A stretch of 64,000 bases of DNA, taken from the NCBI GenBank assembly GCA_017469425.1, contig JAFUGJ010000025.1, forward strand, positions 1-64,000, read 5' to 3'. The notes beneath the pieces were generated by a model that saw nothing but the letters and a program-made list of their open reading frames with translations, ran no database searches and was not told the DNA's origin. Every line of letters starts with the position of its first letter. The first letter of the stretch is position 1. Both the position numbers and the translations under genes were made by a program. Source of the DNA: Bacteroidales bacterium (GTDB lineage: Bacteria; Bacteroidota; Bacteroidia; Bacteroidales; UBA932). Below are positions 36,115-44,950 of this stretch, piece by piece.

Positions 36115-37368
36115 ATGAAAAAAGTTCTGGTAGTTGGTTCCGGCGGACGGGAGCATGCGATAGTTGAGGCTTTGCTGCTCTCGCCCCAGGTTGGCAAGGT
36201 ATACTGCGCTCCCGGAAATGCCGGTACGGCCCTCGTGGCGGAGAATGTGCCAATCGGGGATACCGATGTGGAAGAATTGCTGCGCTTTGCCCTCGATTCT
36301 GCCATCGACCTTACCGTTGTGGGGCCCGAGGCTGCCCTCGCAGCAGGTTTGGTAGATGCCTTCCGCGCTGCCGGACTGAAGATATTCGGACACACGAAGG
36401 CTGCCACCGCAATTGAAAGCAGCAAGGAGTTCGCCAAGAAGCTGATGGGGAAATATGGCATCCCCACCGCTGCATACCGCAGTTTTGACAATTTCGATGA
36501 GGCGTTGGATTATGTTTCCGGGCGTCCTTTTCCCGCCGTGCTGAAATACGATGGACTGGCTGCAGGCAAGGGAGTTGTGATTGCTGAAGACCTTTCCGAA
36601 GCGGAGGCGGCGCTGCGCTCCATGCTTCTCGACGAGAGCTTCGGCAAGGGGCGGGTGGTAGTTGAGGATTATCTTACCGGACCGGAATTTTCTTTCATGT
36701 GCTTCGTGGATGGCACTAATGTGTATCCCATGCCTCTCGCTCAAGACCACAAGCGCGCCTTCGACGGCGACAAGGGCCCCAATACCGGCGGAATGGGGGC
36801 TTATACCGGGCTTCCTTTCATCAGCGAATCCGACAGGGAGTTCGCATTCAAAAATATCCTTTGCCGCACTGCCGAGGCTATGGTTGCCGAAGGTCTGCCG
36901 CTTTCAGGAGTGCTTTACGGCGGGCTGATGAAAACCCCCGGCGGCATCAAGGTCATTGAATTCAACGCGCGTTTCGGCGATCCCGAAACCGAGGTTGTGC
37001 TGCCTTTGCTGAAAAGTGACATTTATGATATATTCGCATCTGTGGCCGATAGTCGCCCCTGCTCTCTTCCCGAGTGGAAAGATGCGGTCAGCCTCGGGGT
37101 CGTGCTTGCATCCAAGGGCTATCCCGGCTCTTATGAAAAGGGCTTTGAAATAGAGGGTCTGGATTATGTCGATGCCCGTGTCATCCACATGGGAACCAAG
37201 GCTTCCGGAGAACATATCGTCACGGCTGGCGGCAGGGTGCTGATGGTTGTGGCGGAAGGTGCCGACATTTCTTCCGCCCGCGAAAAGGTTTATGGGGAGA
37301 TAGTGAAAATTCGCTGCAGCAATCTATTCTGTCGCAGCGACATAGCCCATATCGCCCTGGAGGGCTGA
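36115..37368 (+). CDS. purD: Phosphoribosylamine-glycine ligase (GAR synthetase)
   Basis: The 417-aa ATP-grasp enzyme links phosphoribosylamine to glycine. It has the N-terminal VVGSGGREHAIVEAL, GPEAALAAGLVDAFR, the ATP-binding PAVLKYDGLAAGKGVVIA, the substrate/metal motif DHKRAFDGDKGPNTGGMGAY, and EFNARFGDPETEV. It is the last gene of the purE operon proper; 52 nt with a possible promoter separate it from folD. Confidence 0.97.
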   Translation: MKKVLVVGSGGREHAIVEALLLSPQVGKVYCAPGNAGTALVAENVPIGDTDVEELLRFALDSAIDLTVVGPEAALAAGLVDAFRAAGLKIFGHTKAATAIESSKEFAKKLMGKYGIPTAAYRSFDNFDEALDYVSGRPFPAVLKYDGLAAGKGVVIAEDLSEAEAALRSMLLDESFGKGRVVVEDYLTGPEFSFMCFVDGTNVYPMPLAQDHKRAFDGDKGPNTGGMGAYTGLPFISESDREFAFKNILCRTAEAMVAEGLPLSGVLYGGLMKTPGGIKVIEFNARFGDPETEVVLPLLKSDIYDIFASVADSRPCSLPEWKDAVSLGVVLASKGYPGSYEKGFEIEGLDYVDARVIHMGTKASGEHIVTAGGRVLMVVAEGADISSAREKVYGEIVKIRCSNLFCRSDIAHIALEG

Positions 37369-37384
37369 ACTTGACTTCGCCGTT

Positions 37385-37414
37385 TTGCCGGGCGGAAAGA
37401 TTTTAGTAATTTAG
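37385..37414 (+). promoter_or_regulatory. Possible folD promoter (TTG-N19-TAATTTAG)
   Basis: TTG at 37385-37387, 19-nt spacer, TAATTTAG at 37407-37414 (one mismatch to TAnnTTTG), six nt before the folD ATG. Confidence 0.45.
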
Positions 37415-37420
37415 CAGAAT

Positions 37421-38257
37421 ATGAGTGCAAAGATATTGGACGGAAAGGCAGTGGCCGCTTCCATCAAAGAAGAAATCAAAGCAGCAGTCGAGGCTCTTCC
37501 CGGACGCAAGCCGGGGCTGGCCGTTATCATAGTCGGAGAAAATCCTGCCAGTCAGGTGTATGTGCGCAACAAAGTGCAGTCGGCCCTTTATGTGGGGATG
37601 AACTCGCGCAAGATTGAGCTCCCTGCCGATGTTTGCGAGCAGCGCCTGCTGGATGAAATCGCAGCTCTCAATGCCGACCCTTCCGTGGACGGTATCCTGG
37701 TCCAGCTGCCCCTTCCCGCCCATATTGACGCTGACAAAGTCCTGGATGCCATCCTTCCTTCCAAGGATGTGGATGGTTTCCATCCTTCAAATGTCGCGAA
37801 TCTCTGGCTGGGCCGCCCCTGCACCGTGCCCTGCACTCCCAAAGGAATCATGCGCCTGATAGCCGAAAGCGGCATCAACCCCGCCGGAAAGAAAGCCGTT
37901 GTGGTGGGGCGCAGCAACATCGTCGGAAAACCTGTCGCCAAACTCCTTCTCGATGCCAATGCCACGGTAACCATCGCCCATTCCCGCACGCCCGACCTCG
38001 CCTCCGTTACCCGTGAGGCTGACATTCTGGTAGTTGCCGTAGGGAAGGAAGCCGTCGTTACCGGCGACATGGTAAAGCCCGGAGCTGTGGTTATCGATGT
38101 GGGCATGAACCGCAATGCGGAAGGCAAACTCTGCGGCGATGTCGACTTTGCTTCGGCATCCGAGGTTGCGTCGGCCATCACCCCCGTTCCCGGAGGCGTG
38201 GGCCCCATGACCATTGCCATGCTTCTGCAGAACACGCTGGAGGCTTACAATTCATAG
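37421..38257 (+). CDS. folD: Methylenetetrahydrofolate dehydrogenase/methenyltetrahydrofolate cyclohydrolase
   Basis: FolD interconverts 5,10-methylene- and 10-formyl-THF with NADP, feeding PurH. The 278-aa protein has the catalytic Tyr/Lys region ([13 protein letters not shown], with Y at about 47 and K at about 51), [10 protein letters not shown], the [18 protein letters not shown] block, [17 protein letters not shown] for NADP, and the C-terminus [20 protein letters not shown]. The last part has an antisense, diverged copy at 43290-43331. It is convergent with purA, with 26 bp between them. Confidence 0.97.
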   Translation: MSAKILDGKAVAASIKEEIKAAVEALPGRKPGLAVIIVGENPASQVYVRNKVQSALYVGMNSRKIELPADVCEQRLLDEIAALNADPSVDGILVQLPLPAHIDADKVLDAILPSKDVDGFHPSNVANLWLGRPCTVPCTPKGIMRLIAESGINPAGKKAVVVGRSNIVGKPVAKLLLDANATVTIAHSRTPDLASVTREADILVVAVGKEAVVTGDMVKPGAVVIDVGMNRNAEGKLCGDVDFASASEVASAITPVPGGVGPMTIAMLLQNTLEAYNS

Positions 38258-38283
38258 CCCCCTCGTCAGCGTTCCCCGCTTCT

Positions 38284-39555
38284 TTACCTCTCTATTGTCT
38301 GGTCGCGGTCGGGGCCGACTGAAACGATGTCGATGCGCACGCCGGTAAAGTCTTCGATAAAACCGATGTAATCTTTCAGTTGCTGCGGCAGGGCATCGTA
38401 GCTGCGGACTCCTGAAATGTCGCATTTCCAGCCGGGGAATTCCTTGTAAACGGGCTTGATGTCCGCATCTCCTGCCTCATAGGGGAAGTGATGGACGGGT
38501 TTCCCGTCAAGTTCGTATCCCACGCATACTTTAATGGTGTCGAAGTCGTTCATCACATCGGCTTTCATCATTATGAGCGATGTTGCACCGTTCATCATCA
38601 CGGCATAGTTGAGCGCCACGAGGTCGAGCCATCCGCATCGGCGGGAACGGCCTGTGGTGGCGCCATATTCATGCCCGATGCGGCGCATGGTTTCGCCCGT
38701 TTCGTCGAACAGCTCGGTGGGGAAAGGTCCGGAGCCTACGCGGGTGCAGTATGCCTTGAAGATGCCGAACACCTCGCCTATGCGCGAAGGGGCGACGCCA
38801 AGGCCGGTGCAGGCACCTGCACAGAGGGTGTTGGACGAGGTTACGAAGGGATATGTGCCGAAGTCAATGTCGAGAAGCGACCCCTGCGCTCCTTCTGCAA
38901 GTATGGCCACATCGTCGGCGAGGCAGCGGTTCACGGCAACCTCGTTGTCGATAATGTCGAAACGCAGCAGTTCCCGGGCGGCTTCGAACCATTTGGCCTC
39001 GTATTCCGAAATATCGAAATCCTTATAGCCAAGCGCTTCTATCTGAATGAGATGCCAGTCGCGCAGGGCCTCGTATTTGCTGCGGAAGTCTGCGGATGCA
39101 ATGTCGCCGACGCGAAGCCCCGTGCGGGCAATCTTGTCGGTATAGGCAGGGCCGATGCCCTTGAGGGTGGAGCCGATTTTGCCCTTGCCCTTGTGGGCTT
39201 CATTCGTGGCATCCAGCACCCTGTGGGTTGGCAGGATGAGATTTGCGCGTTTTGCAATCAGCAGCCGCCCTTCAACCTTCACCCCGGCAGCTTCGATGCC
39301 CCTGATTTCCTCCATGAGGATGACGGGGTCCACTACCACGCCGTTGCCTATGAAATTGACGGTATCGGCACGGAAAATGCCACTGGGCACGCTGTGCAGC
39401 ACGAAGGAAGAATCTCCTATGCAGATGGAATGTCCGGCATTGGGGCCGCCCTGGAAGCGGGCCACCGCCTTGTATCGGGATGCAAGCACATCCACAATCT
39501 TACCTTTGCCTTCGTCGCCCCATTGCAGGCCAAGCACGACATCTACCTTTTTCAT
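38284..39555 (-). CDS. purA: Adenylosuccinate synthetase
   Basis: PurA uses GTP and aspartate to convert IMP to adenylosuccinate, the first step to AMP. The 423-aa product begins VDVVLGLQWGDEGKGKIVDV (active-site Asp and P-loop), has RFQGGPNAGHSI with the catalytic His, VGSGPFPTEL, and TTGRSRRCGWLDLV. It is downstream of the long purC with 3 nt between them, so the two form a minus-strand unit facing folD. Confidence 0.97.
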   Translation of the reverse strand: MKKVDVVLGLQWGDEGKGKIVDVLASRYKAVARFQGGPNAGHSICIGDSSFVLHSVPSGIFRADTVNFIGNGVVVDPVILMEEIRGIEAAGVKVEGRLLIAKRANLILPTHRVLDATNEAHKGKGKIGSTLKGIGPAYTDKIARTGLRVGDIASADFRSKYEALRDWHLIQIEALGYKDFDISEYEAKWFEAARELLRFDIIDNEVAVNRCLADDVAILAEGAQGSLLDIDFGTYPFVTSSNTLCAGACTGLGVAPSRIGEVFGIFKAYCTRVGSGPFPTELFDETGETMRRIGHEYGATTGRSRRCGWLDLVALNYAVMMNGATSLIMMKADVMNDFDTIKVCVGYELDGKPVHHFPYEAGDADIKPVYKEFPGWKCDISGVRSYDALPQQLKDYIGFIEDFTGVRIDIVSVGPDRDQTIER

Positions 39556-39558
39556 GAG

Positions 39559-40497
39559 TTATAGTGTTTTAAGACAGTTTGCAACATTTTCTTCCATCCT
39601 CTCCGCCGAATAATCCTCACGCACGAAGGCTTCTCCGGTAATCTTCTCATAAAGCTCGATGTATCTATCCGAGATTCCTTCAACGACTTCCGGAGTCATT
39701 TCTGGGACCTTCTGCCCCTCTTTCCCCTGAAATCCGTTTGCCATGAGCCATTCGCGCACAAACTCCTTGGAAAGCTGCTTCTGGTGCGACCCTTCCGCAA
39801 GCCGGGCTTCGTAACCGTCGGCATAGAAGTAACGCGAAGAGTCGGGCGTGTGAATTTCGTCCATCAGATAAATCTTTCCGTCCCTCTTTCCGAACTCATA
39901 TTTGGTATCCACCAGAATCAGTCCCTGCTTTGCGGCAATTTGCGTACCGCGTTCAAAGAGGCGCAGGGTATATTCTTCGAGTTTTTCGTAATCCTCGCGC
40001 GACACCAGGCCGGAGGCAATGATGTCCTCGCGGCTGATATCTTCGTCGTGACCTTCTTCCGCCTTGGTGGTGGGAGTGATGATGGGATGAGGCAGCTTCT
40101 GGTTCTCCACCATGCCTTCCGGGAGGGGAACCCCGCAGAGACTGCGCTTTCCTGCCTTGTATTCCCTCCAGGCATGACCGGCAAGGTACCCGCGCACTAC
40201 CATCTCGACCTTGAAGGGCTCGCAGAGAAGCCCTACGGTTACATTGGGATCCGGCACGGCAAGCTTCCAGTTGGGAAGGATGTCGGCCGTCGCATCCAGG
40301 AATTTCGATGCTATGCGGTTGAGTATCTGGCCTTTATATGGTATGCCTTCCGGCAGCACCACATCGAATGCCGAGATGCGGTCTGTAACGACCATTACGA
40401 GAAAATCATTGCGGATGAAATAGGTGTCGCGGACTTTGCCGACATACTTTTTCCCCTGACCTTCAAAGCGAAAATCAGTTTTAACAACAGCTTTCAT
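39559..40497 (-). CDS. purC: SAICAR synthetase, long form
   Basis: A second phosphoribosylaminoimidazole-succinocarboxamide synthase, of 312 aa. Motifs: [85 protein letters not shown] and [20 protein letters not shown]. This is the ADE1-like/long subfamily usual in Bacteroidota and clearly distinct from the short PurC at 32835-33551. It is paired with purA. Why two isozymes are kept is not evident; different regulation with the two operons is possible. Confidence 0.94.
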   Translation of the reverse strand: MKAVVKTDFRFEGQGKKYVGKVRDTYFIRNDFLVMVVTDRISAFDVVLPEGIPYKGQILNRIASKFLDATADILPNWKLAVPDPNVTVGLLCEPFKVEMVVRGYLAGHAWREYKAGKRSLCGVPLPEGMVENQKLPHPIITPTTKAEEGHDEDISREDIIASGLVSREDYEKLEEYTLRLFERGTQIAAKQGLILVDTKYEFGKRDGKIYLMDEIHTPDSSRYFYADGYEARLAEGSHQKQLSKEFVREWLMANGFQGKEGQKVPEMTPEVVEGISDRYIELYEKITGEAFVREDYSAERMEENVANCLKTL

Positions 40498-40595
40498 AAA
40501 TCAACAAAAGGTATCTCTAAAAAACGGATTTAAAGTTAGAAAGAAAAGAGCACATCGGCAAGATTTTAACGCTACCATATACCACTTTTTTTATC

Positions 40596-40603
40596 TAAAT
40601 TTG
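40596..40603 (+). promoter_or_regulatory. -7 element (TAAATTTG) of purF-purB
   Basis: A perfect box 20 nt before the purF ATG; no TTG at the standard distance. The divergent 126-bp region also serves the long purC, where only a poor box (TACCTTTTG) is seen on the minus strand. Confidence 0.5.
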
Positions 40604-40623
40604 TAAAATATATTTCTGACGGG

Positions 40624-41994
40624 ATGCTCAAGCAAGATTTCAGGGGTTTACACGAAGAATGCGGAGTGTTCGGAGTGTACAATGTAGGCGATGCCGCAAG
40701 GATTACTTATTATGGCCTTCACAGCCTGCAGCACCGTGGCCAGGAAGGCTGCGGGATTGTTACCGGCGACGGAGCTGAATTCTACAAATACCGTGGCCTC
40801 GGGCTGGTGACGGAAGTTTTCAAAGACGAAAACCTGGCGACCCTGCATGGCGGCAATGCAATAGGCCATGTCCGGTATTCCACTCATGGAGGAGGTGGTA
40901 TCGACAATGTGCAGCCCTTCTTCTTCCGCCACAAGTCCGGCAACTTCGCCCTCGCCCACAACGGCAATATCATCAACGCCCGTCAGCTGACCGACTATCT
41001 TGAAAGCCGGGGCAGCCTCTTCCACTCCACTTCCGACAGCGAAATCCTCGCCCATCTCATCCGAAAGAAGGGCAATGAACCCCGCATCACAGCAATCAAG
41101 GAAGCCCTCAATATGCTGGAAGGCGCCTTTGCGTTTTTGATTCTCACCGGAAAACGGCTATATGCCTGCCGCGACAAATACGGCCTGCGCCCCCTCGCCA
41201 TCGGCACTCTTGGAGAAGGCTACATCGTGGCGAGCGAAACCTGCGCCCTCGAAGCGGTAGGTGCCAGGTTCCTGCGTGATGTGGAACCCGGCGAAATCAT
41301 CTGCATCGACGACGAAGGCATCCGCAGCAGCAGTTATTCCCGCTTCCGCCGAAACAAGATGTGCGCGATGGAATACATCTATTTCGCCCGGCCCGACAGC
41401 GACATCGACGGCTGTAATGTGCATGCTTACAGGAAAGAATCGGGCCGCCGCCTCGCCCATACCGCACCCGTGGAAGCCGATATCGTCATCGGAGTTCCCG
41501 ATTCCAGCCTGAGTGCGGCATCTGGCTATGCCGAGGAGAGCGGCATCCCCTATGAAATGGGGCTCATCAAGAGCAAATATGTGGGCCGCACCTTCATCCA
41601 GCCCTCGCAGGAAATGCGCGAACTCGGAGTCAAGATGAAACTCTCCGCCGTCCGCGGCATCGTTGCGGGCAAGCGCATCATCGTCATCGACGATTCCATA
41701 GTGCGTGGCACCACCTCAAGGCAAATCGTCGGGATGCTGCGCGAGGCCGGGGCCACGGAAGTGCATGTGCGCATAGCCAGCCCTCCGCTCACACACCCCT
41801 GCTACTACGGGGTCGATATCTCCGAATACGAAGAACTCATCAGCTCTTCCCGCAATGTGGAGGAAGTGCGGCAAGCCATCGGCGCCGATTCTCTTGCATT
41901 CCTCAGCATCGAAGATACCCTCGCATCCGCCCCCGGGCGCAGCGACCTCTGTTTTGCATGCTTCACCGGTGAATATCCCACAGCACTGTATTAG
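40624..41994 (+). CDS. purF: Amidophosphoribosyltransferase
   Basis: PurF makes phosphoribosylamine from PRPP and glutamine, the first committed purine step. The 456-aa product has a 12-residue propeptide ending HEE before the nucleophile Cys13 (CGVFGVYN), as in the Bacillus type, which is processed. The PRPP loop IIVIDDSIVRGTTSRQIV is intact. Cysteines in KMCAMEYIYFARP, HPCYYGVDI and DLCFACFTGEYP sit where the Bacillus enzyme binds a [4Fe-4S] cluster, so oxygen sensitivity is expected. purB follows after 3 nt. Confidence 0.97.
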   Translation: MLKQDFRGLHEECGVFGVYNVGDAARITYYGLHSLQHRGQEGCGIVTGDGAEFYKYRGLGLVTEVFKDENLATLHGGNAIGHVRYSTHGGGGIDNVQPFFFRHKSGNFALAHNGNIINARQLTDYLESRGSLFHSTSDSEILAHLIRKKGNEPRITAIKEALNMLEGAFAFLILTGKRLYACRDKYGLRPLAIGTLGEGYIVASETCALEAVGARFLRDVEPGEIICIDDEGIRSSSYSRFRRNKMCAMEYIYFARPDSDIDGCNVHAYRKESGRRLAHTAPVEADIVIGVPDSSLSAASGYAEESGIPYEMGLIKSKYVGRTFIQPSQEMRELGVKMKLSAVRGIVAGKRIIVIDDSIVRGTTSRQIVGMLREAGATEVHVRIASPPLTHPCYYGVDISEYEELISSSRNVEEVRQAIGADSLAFLSIEDTLASAPGRSDLCFACFTGEYPTALY

Positions 41995-41997
41995 AAT

Positions 41998-43293
41998 ATG
42001 ATTGAACGCTACTCCCGCCCCTGCATGAGGGCCATCTGGACCGAAGAAAACAAGTTTGACGCCTATCTCCGGGTGGAAATCCTGTCCTGCGAAGCCTGGA
42101 GCAAACTCGGTGTGATTCCCGAAGGCGATGTCGACCTCATCCGCGCCAACGCGCGCTTCAGCGTGGACCGCATCAAGGAAATTGAAGAGCAGACCCGGCA
42201 CGATGTGGTCGCCTTTACCCGCGCAGTGAGCGAAAGCCTGGGCGAAGAACGCAAATGGGTGCACTACGGGCTCACATCCACCGATGTCGTCGACACGGCC
42301 AACGGGTATCTTCTCCGGCAGGCAAACGCCATCCTCCTGAAAGACATGGAGGATTTTCTTGCGGTGCTGAAGCGCCGGGCCCTCGAATTCAGGGATACCC
42401 CGTGCATAGGACGCACCCACGGCATCCATGCCGACATCACCTGCTTCGGGCTGAAATGGGCGCTCTGGTATGAGGAAATGAAGCGCAACATCGAACGTTT
42501 CAAGCTCGCTGCCGCCGGAGTGGAAGCCGGGAAGATGAGCGGGGCTGTGGGGAACTTCGCCAATATTCCTCCCTTCATCCAGGATTATGTCTGCGAAAAG
42601 CTCGGAATCGCGAGCGCCGACATCTCCACCCAGGTACTGCAGCGCGACCGCCATGCCTGGTACATTTCAACCCTGGCAGTCATTGCTTCCACCATCGAGC
42701 AGATGGCAATGGAGGTGCGAAGCCTCCAGCGTACCGAAGTGCGCGAAGCGGAAGAAGCCTTCCGCAAAGGGCAGAAAGGGTCGAGCGCCATGCCCCACAA
42801 GCGCAATCCAATAGGAAGCGAGAATATCTGCGGATGCGCCAGGGTGATGCGCGGGTACATGGCGGCGTCCTGCGAGAATGTCGCCCTCTGGCACGAACGC
42901 GACATCTCCCACTCCAGCACCGAACGCATAATCCTGCCGGACGCCACCGAACTGCTCGACTATATGCTCACCCGCTTCGGGAGCATCCTGGACAATCTTA
43001 CGGTATATCCGGAAAACATGCTGAAAAACATCTGGCGCACCAACGGAGTAATCTTCGCCCAGCGCGTGATGAATGCGCTCATCGGCAAGGGCCTATCGCG
43101 CGAGGAAGCCTACGACACGGTGCAACCCGTAGCCATGACGGCCTGGAACAACGGCCTCGATTACAAGCAGTTGCTGGAGGCCAACGAAAAAGTGTCGGCT
43201 CTTCTTAGTCCAGAAGAACTTGACTCCTGCTTCACCCTCGACTACTACTTCAAGAATGTAGATTACATCTTTGGGCGGGTAGGAATCCTATAG
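41998..43293 (+). CDS. purB: Adenylosuccinate lyase
   Basis: PurB cleaves SAICAR to AICAR and adenylosuccinate to AMP, and so serves both branches present here. The 431-aa product shows the fumarase/aspartase-superfamily signature [17 protein letters not shown] (catalytic Ser loop), [18 protein letters not shown] with the catalytic His, and [16 protein letters not shown]. The C-terminus [14 protein letters not shown] is normal. Immediately beyond its stop, the opposite strand carries a fragment matching the end of FolD. Confidence 0.97.
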   Translation: MIERYSRPCMRAIWTEENKFDAYLRVEILSCEAWSKLGVIPEGDVDLIRANARFSVDRIKEIEEQTRHDVVAFTRAVSESLGEERKWVHYGLTSTDVVDTANGYLLRQANAILLKDMEDFLAVLKRRALEFRDTPCIGRTHGIHADITCFGLKWALWYEEMKRNIERFKLAAAGVEAGKMSGAVGNFANIPPFIQDYVCEKLGIASADISTQVLQRDRHAWYISTLAVIASTIEQMAMEVRSLQRTEVREAEEAFRKGQKGSSAMPHKRNPIGSENICGCARVMRGYMAASCENVALWHERDISHSSTERIILPDATELLDYMLTRFGSILDNLTVYPENMLKNIWRTNGVIFAQRVMNALIGKGLSREEAYDTVQPVAMTAWNNGLDYKQLLEANEKVSALLSPEELDSCFTLDYYFKNVDYIFGRVGIL

Positions 43294-43331
43294 GCCTCCA
43301 GGGTGCTCTGCAGGAGCATGGCGATGGTCAA
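43290..43331 (-). pseudogene. Remnant of the 3' end of a folD-like gene
   Basis: On the minus strand, 14 codons read [14 protein letters not shown]; the FolD encoded at 37421-38257 ends [14 protein letters not shown]. At DNA level 35 of 42 positions match, and five of the seven differences are at third codon positions, so the fragment diverged while under coding selection and is not a recent copy. The usual stop is lost and the frame runs on antisense into purB. Further upstream on the minus strand the similarity ends. Confidence 0.7.
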
Positions 43332-43378
43332 TGCGCCTGCGCAGAGGCAATCGCTTGATTTTTAAATAATTCCTTATA

Positions 43379-43405
43379 AACTATCGCCGTATTTGAGCGA
43401 TAGTT
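43379..43405. repeat. Intergenic palindrome AACTATCG-N11-CGATAGTT
   Basis: Perfect 8-bp arms (43379-43386 and 43398-43405) with an 11-nt spacer, between the convergent purB and manC. It matches the element at 3526-3552 in arms, spacer length and the GAG at the spacer end. It could act as a bidirectional terminator here. The rest of 43332-43490 shows nothing else. Confidence 0.6.
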
Positions 43406-43490
43406 GATTGTTAATTATCAGATTATCAAGTATTTGTTTCTGCTCCCTTATGTGCTCTTTCAGTTCAGAGGGAAGAATCCTTCAAGATAC

Positions 43491-44579
43491 CTATTTGTAT
43501 TCCATGAATTCCGGCAGGGCGAGTTCGGAGAACAGTTCCTGGAAGGGGCGGTCACCGCGGGGGCATATCAGCAGGACTTTGTCGGAATCGATTACCGTGT
43601 AGTCTTTCAGGCCCTGGATGACGGTGAGTTTGCCGCCGTCGGTCTGGATAAGGAGTGAGCCTGCGGTGTCTTTTACCACCTGCGGCCCCTGAAGCCATAC
43701 GGCATTGCCTCCCAAATCAGGGTCGGAGGCATATTCGTAGAGCGTGCTCCAGCTTCCCAGGTCGCTCCATGCGAATTTGGCGGGAAGTACCCAGACATTC
43801 TCGGATTTTTCCATCAAGGCATAGTCGATGGATGTCCTGGGGCTGTCGGCATAGGCTTTCTCCACAAAAGATTCCCGGTCGCTTGCGCTCTCCCATCCAT
43901 TCCAGAGCATTGCGATTTCCGGGCAGCAGCGGGCCATTTCGTCGAGCACTACGCTGGCTTTCCAGACAAAGATACCGCTGTTCCAGAGGAATTCGCCGCT
44001 GTCGAAAAATACTTTGGCAAGTTCCGCGTCGGGCTTCTCGGTAAAAGTTTTGGCCCTCACCGGCGTTTCCGACCCGTAGGACTGCCTGCCTCCGCTCATC
44101 TGGACATAACCGAAATTGGTGTCCGGACGCGTGGGCACAATCCCGAGCGTGAGCAGCACATTGTTCGAGGCGGCGTAGCCGAGGGCCTTTTCAACGGTAT
44201 CCGCAAACAGGGCGTCGCCTTCGATGTCGTGGTCGGAAGGCACGGCAATCATGACGGCATCGGGGTCCTTTTCTTTCAGGAGGATGGCCGAAAAAGCGAT
44301 GGTGGGAGCGGTGTTGCGCCCGTAGGGTTCGATTATTATGTTTTCTTCCGCAATGCCCGGGATGTTCTCCATCACCAGTTCTTTATAGCGGGAGAGGGTA
44401 GCCACGAAGATATTCTCTGCGGGCAGGATGCGAAGCATTCGCTGGTAGGTAAGCTGCAGGAAAGTTTCATCGCGTTTCCAGATTCTGCGGAATTGCTTGG
44501 GTTTTGCCTCTCTGCTGATGGGCCAGAAACGGGTTCCGATGCCACCTGCGAGGATGACGCAGTAGTTATGATTAATCAT
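43491..44579 (-). CDS. manC: Mannose-1-phosphate guanylyltransferase
   Basis: The 362-aa nucleotidyltransferase makes GDP-mannose for glycan and capsule synthesis (and GDP-fucose further on). It begins CVILAGGIGTRFWPISREAK followed by PKQF, the signature of GDP-mannose pyrophosphorylases, and has IIEPYGRNTAPTIAFSA, VPSDHDIEGDALF, FTEKPDAELAKVF and the FLWNSGIFVW motif. The C-terminal phosphomannose isomerase domain of some ManC proteins is absent. It overlaps the end of yraN by 8 nt and is the last gene of the dacA-mutS2-yraN-manC unit. Confidence 0.92.
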   Translation of the reverse strand: MINHNYCVILAGGIGTRFWPISREAKPKQFRRIWKRDETFLQLTYQRMLRILPAENIFVATLSRYKELVMENIPGIAEENIIIEPYGRNTAPTIAFSAILLKEKDPDAVMIAVPSDHDIEGDALFADTVEKALGYAASNNVLLTLGIVPTRPDTNFGYVQMSGGRQSYGSETPVRAKTFTEKPDAELAKVFFDSGEFLWNSGIFVWKASVVLDEMARCCPEIAMLWNGWESASDRESFVEKAYADSPRTSIDYALMEKSENVWVLPAKFAWSDLGSWSTLYEYASDPDLGGNAVWLQGPQVVKDTAGSLLIQTDGGKLTVIQGLKDYTVIDSDKVLLICPRGDRPFQELFSELALPEFMEYK

Positions 44580-44946
44580 ATATGGGTATGAATGCTTGTG
44601 GATAATAGTTTATTTGTGTGTTATTGTGGTCGAAAACAACGGCGATAATATCAAAATACACCTCTGCATCGGCAAAGCGGCTGCCCTTGGAATGCAGATA
44701 GCGCAATGCTGCCCGTACGAGTCTTTTCTGTTTTGTCGGATTCACATTCAGTTCCGGCTCGGCCATCACAGGGGCCGTCCGGCTCTTTACCTCTACAAAA
44801 TGCAGGCCGAGAGCGTCGGCGGAAATGATGTCGATTTCGCAATGCCCGCCTCTCCAGTTGCGCTCCACGATGCTGTGGCCGTTGCGCAGCAGGTACAGGC
44901 AGGCTTCATCCTCGCCCTTCTTGCCTATTTTGGCCCTGTCGTCCAT
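44572..44946 (-). CDS. yraN: YraN/UPF0102-family nuclease-like protein
   Basis: A 124-aa protein with the Holliday-junction-resolvase-like fold of UPF0102: GKKGEDEACLYLLRNGHSIV, then NWRGGHCEIDIISAD, HFVEVKSRT (the D-ExK core of restriction-like nucleases) and KRLVRAALRYL. Biochemical role is unknown. I chose ATG 44946 (MDDRAKIG), four nt beyond the mutS2 stop; the frame is open further, but only into mutS2. Confidence 0.85.
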   Translation of the reverse strand: MDDRAKIGKKGEDEACLYLLRNGHSIVERNWRGGHCEIDIISADALGLHFVEVKSRTAPVMAEPELNVNPTKQKRLVRAALRYLHSKGSRFADAEVYFDIIAVVFDHNNTQINYYPQAFIPIYD

Positions 44947-44950
44947 TGTG

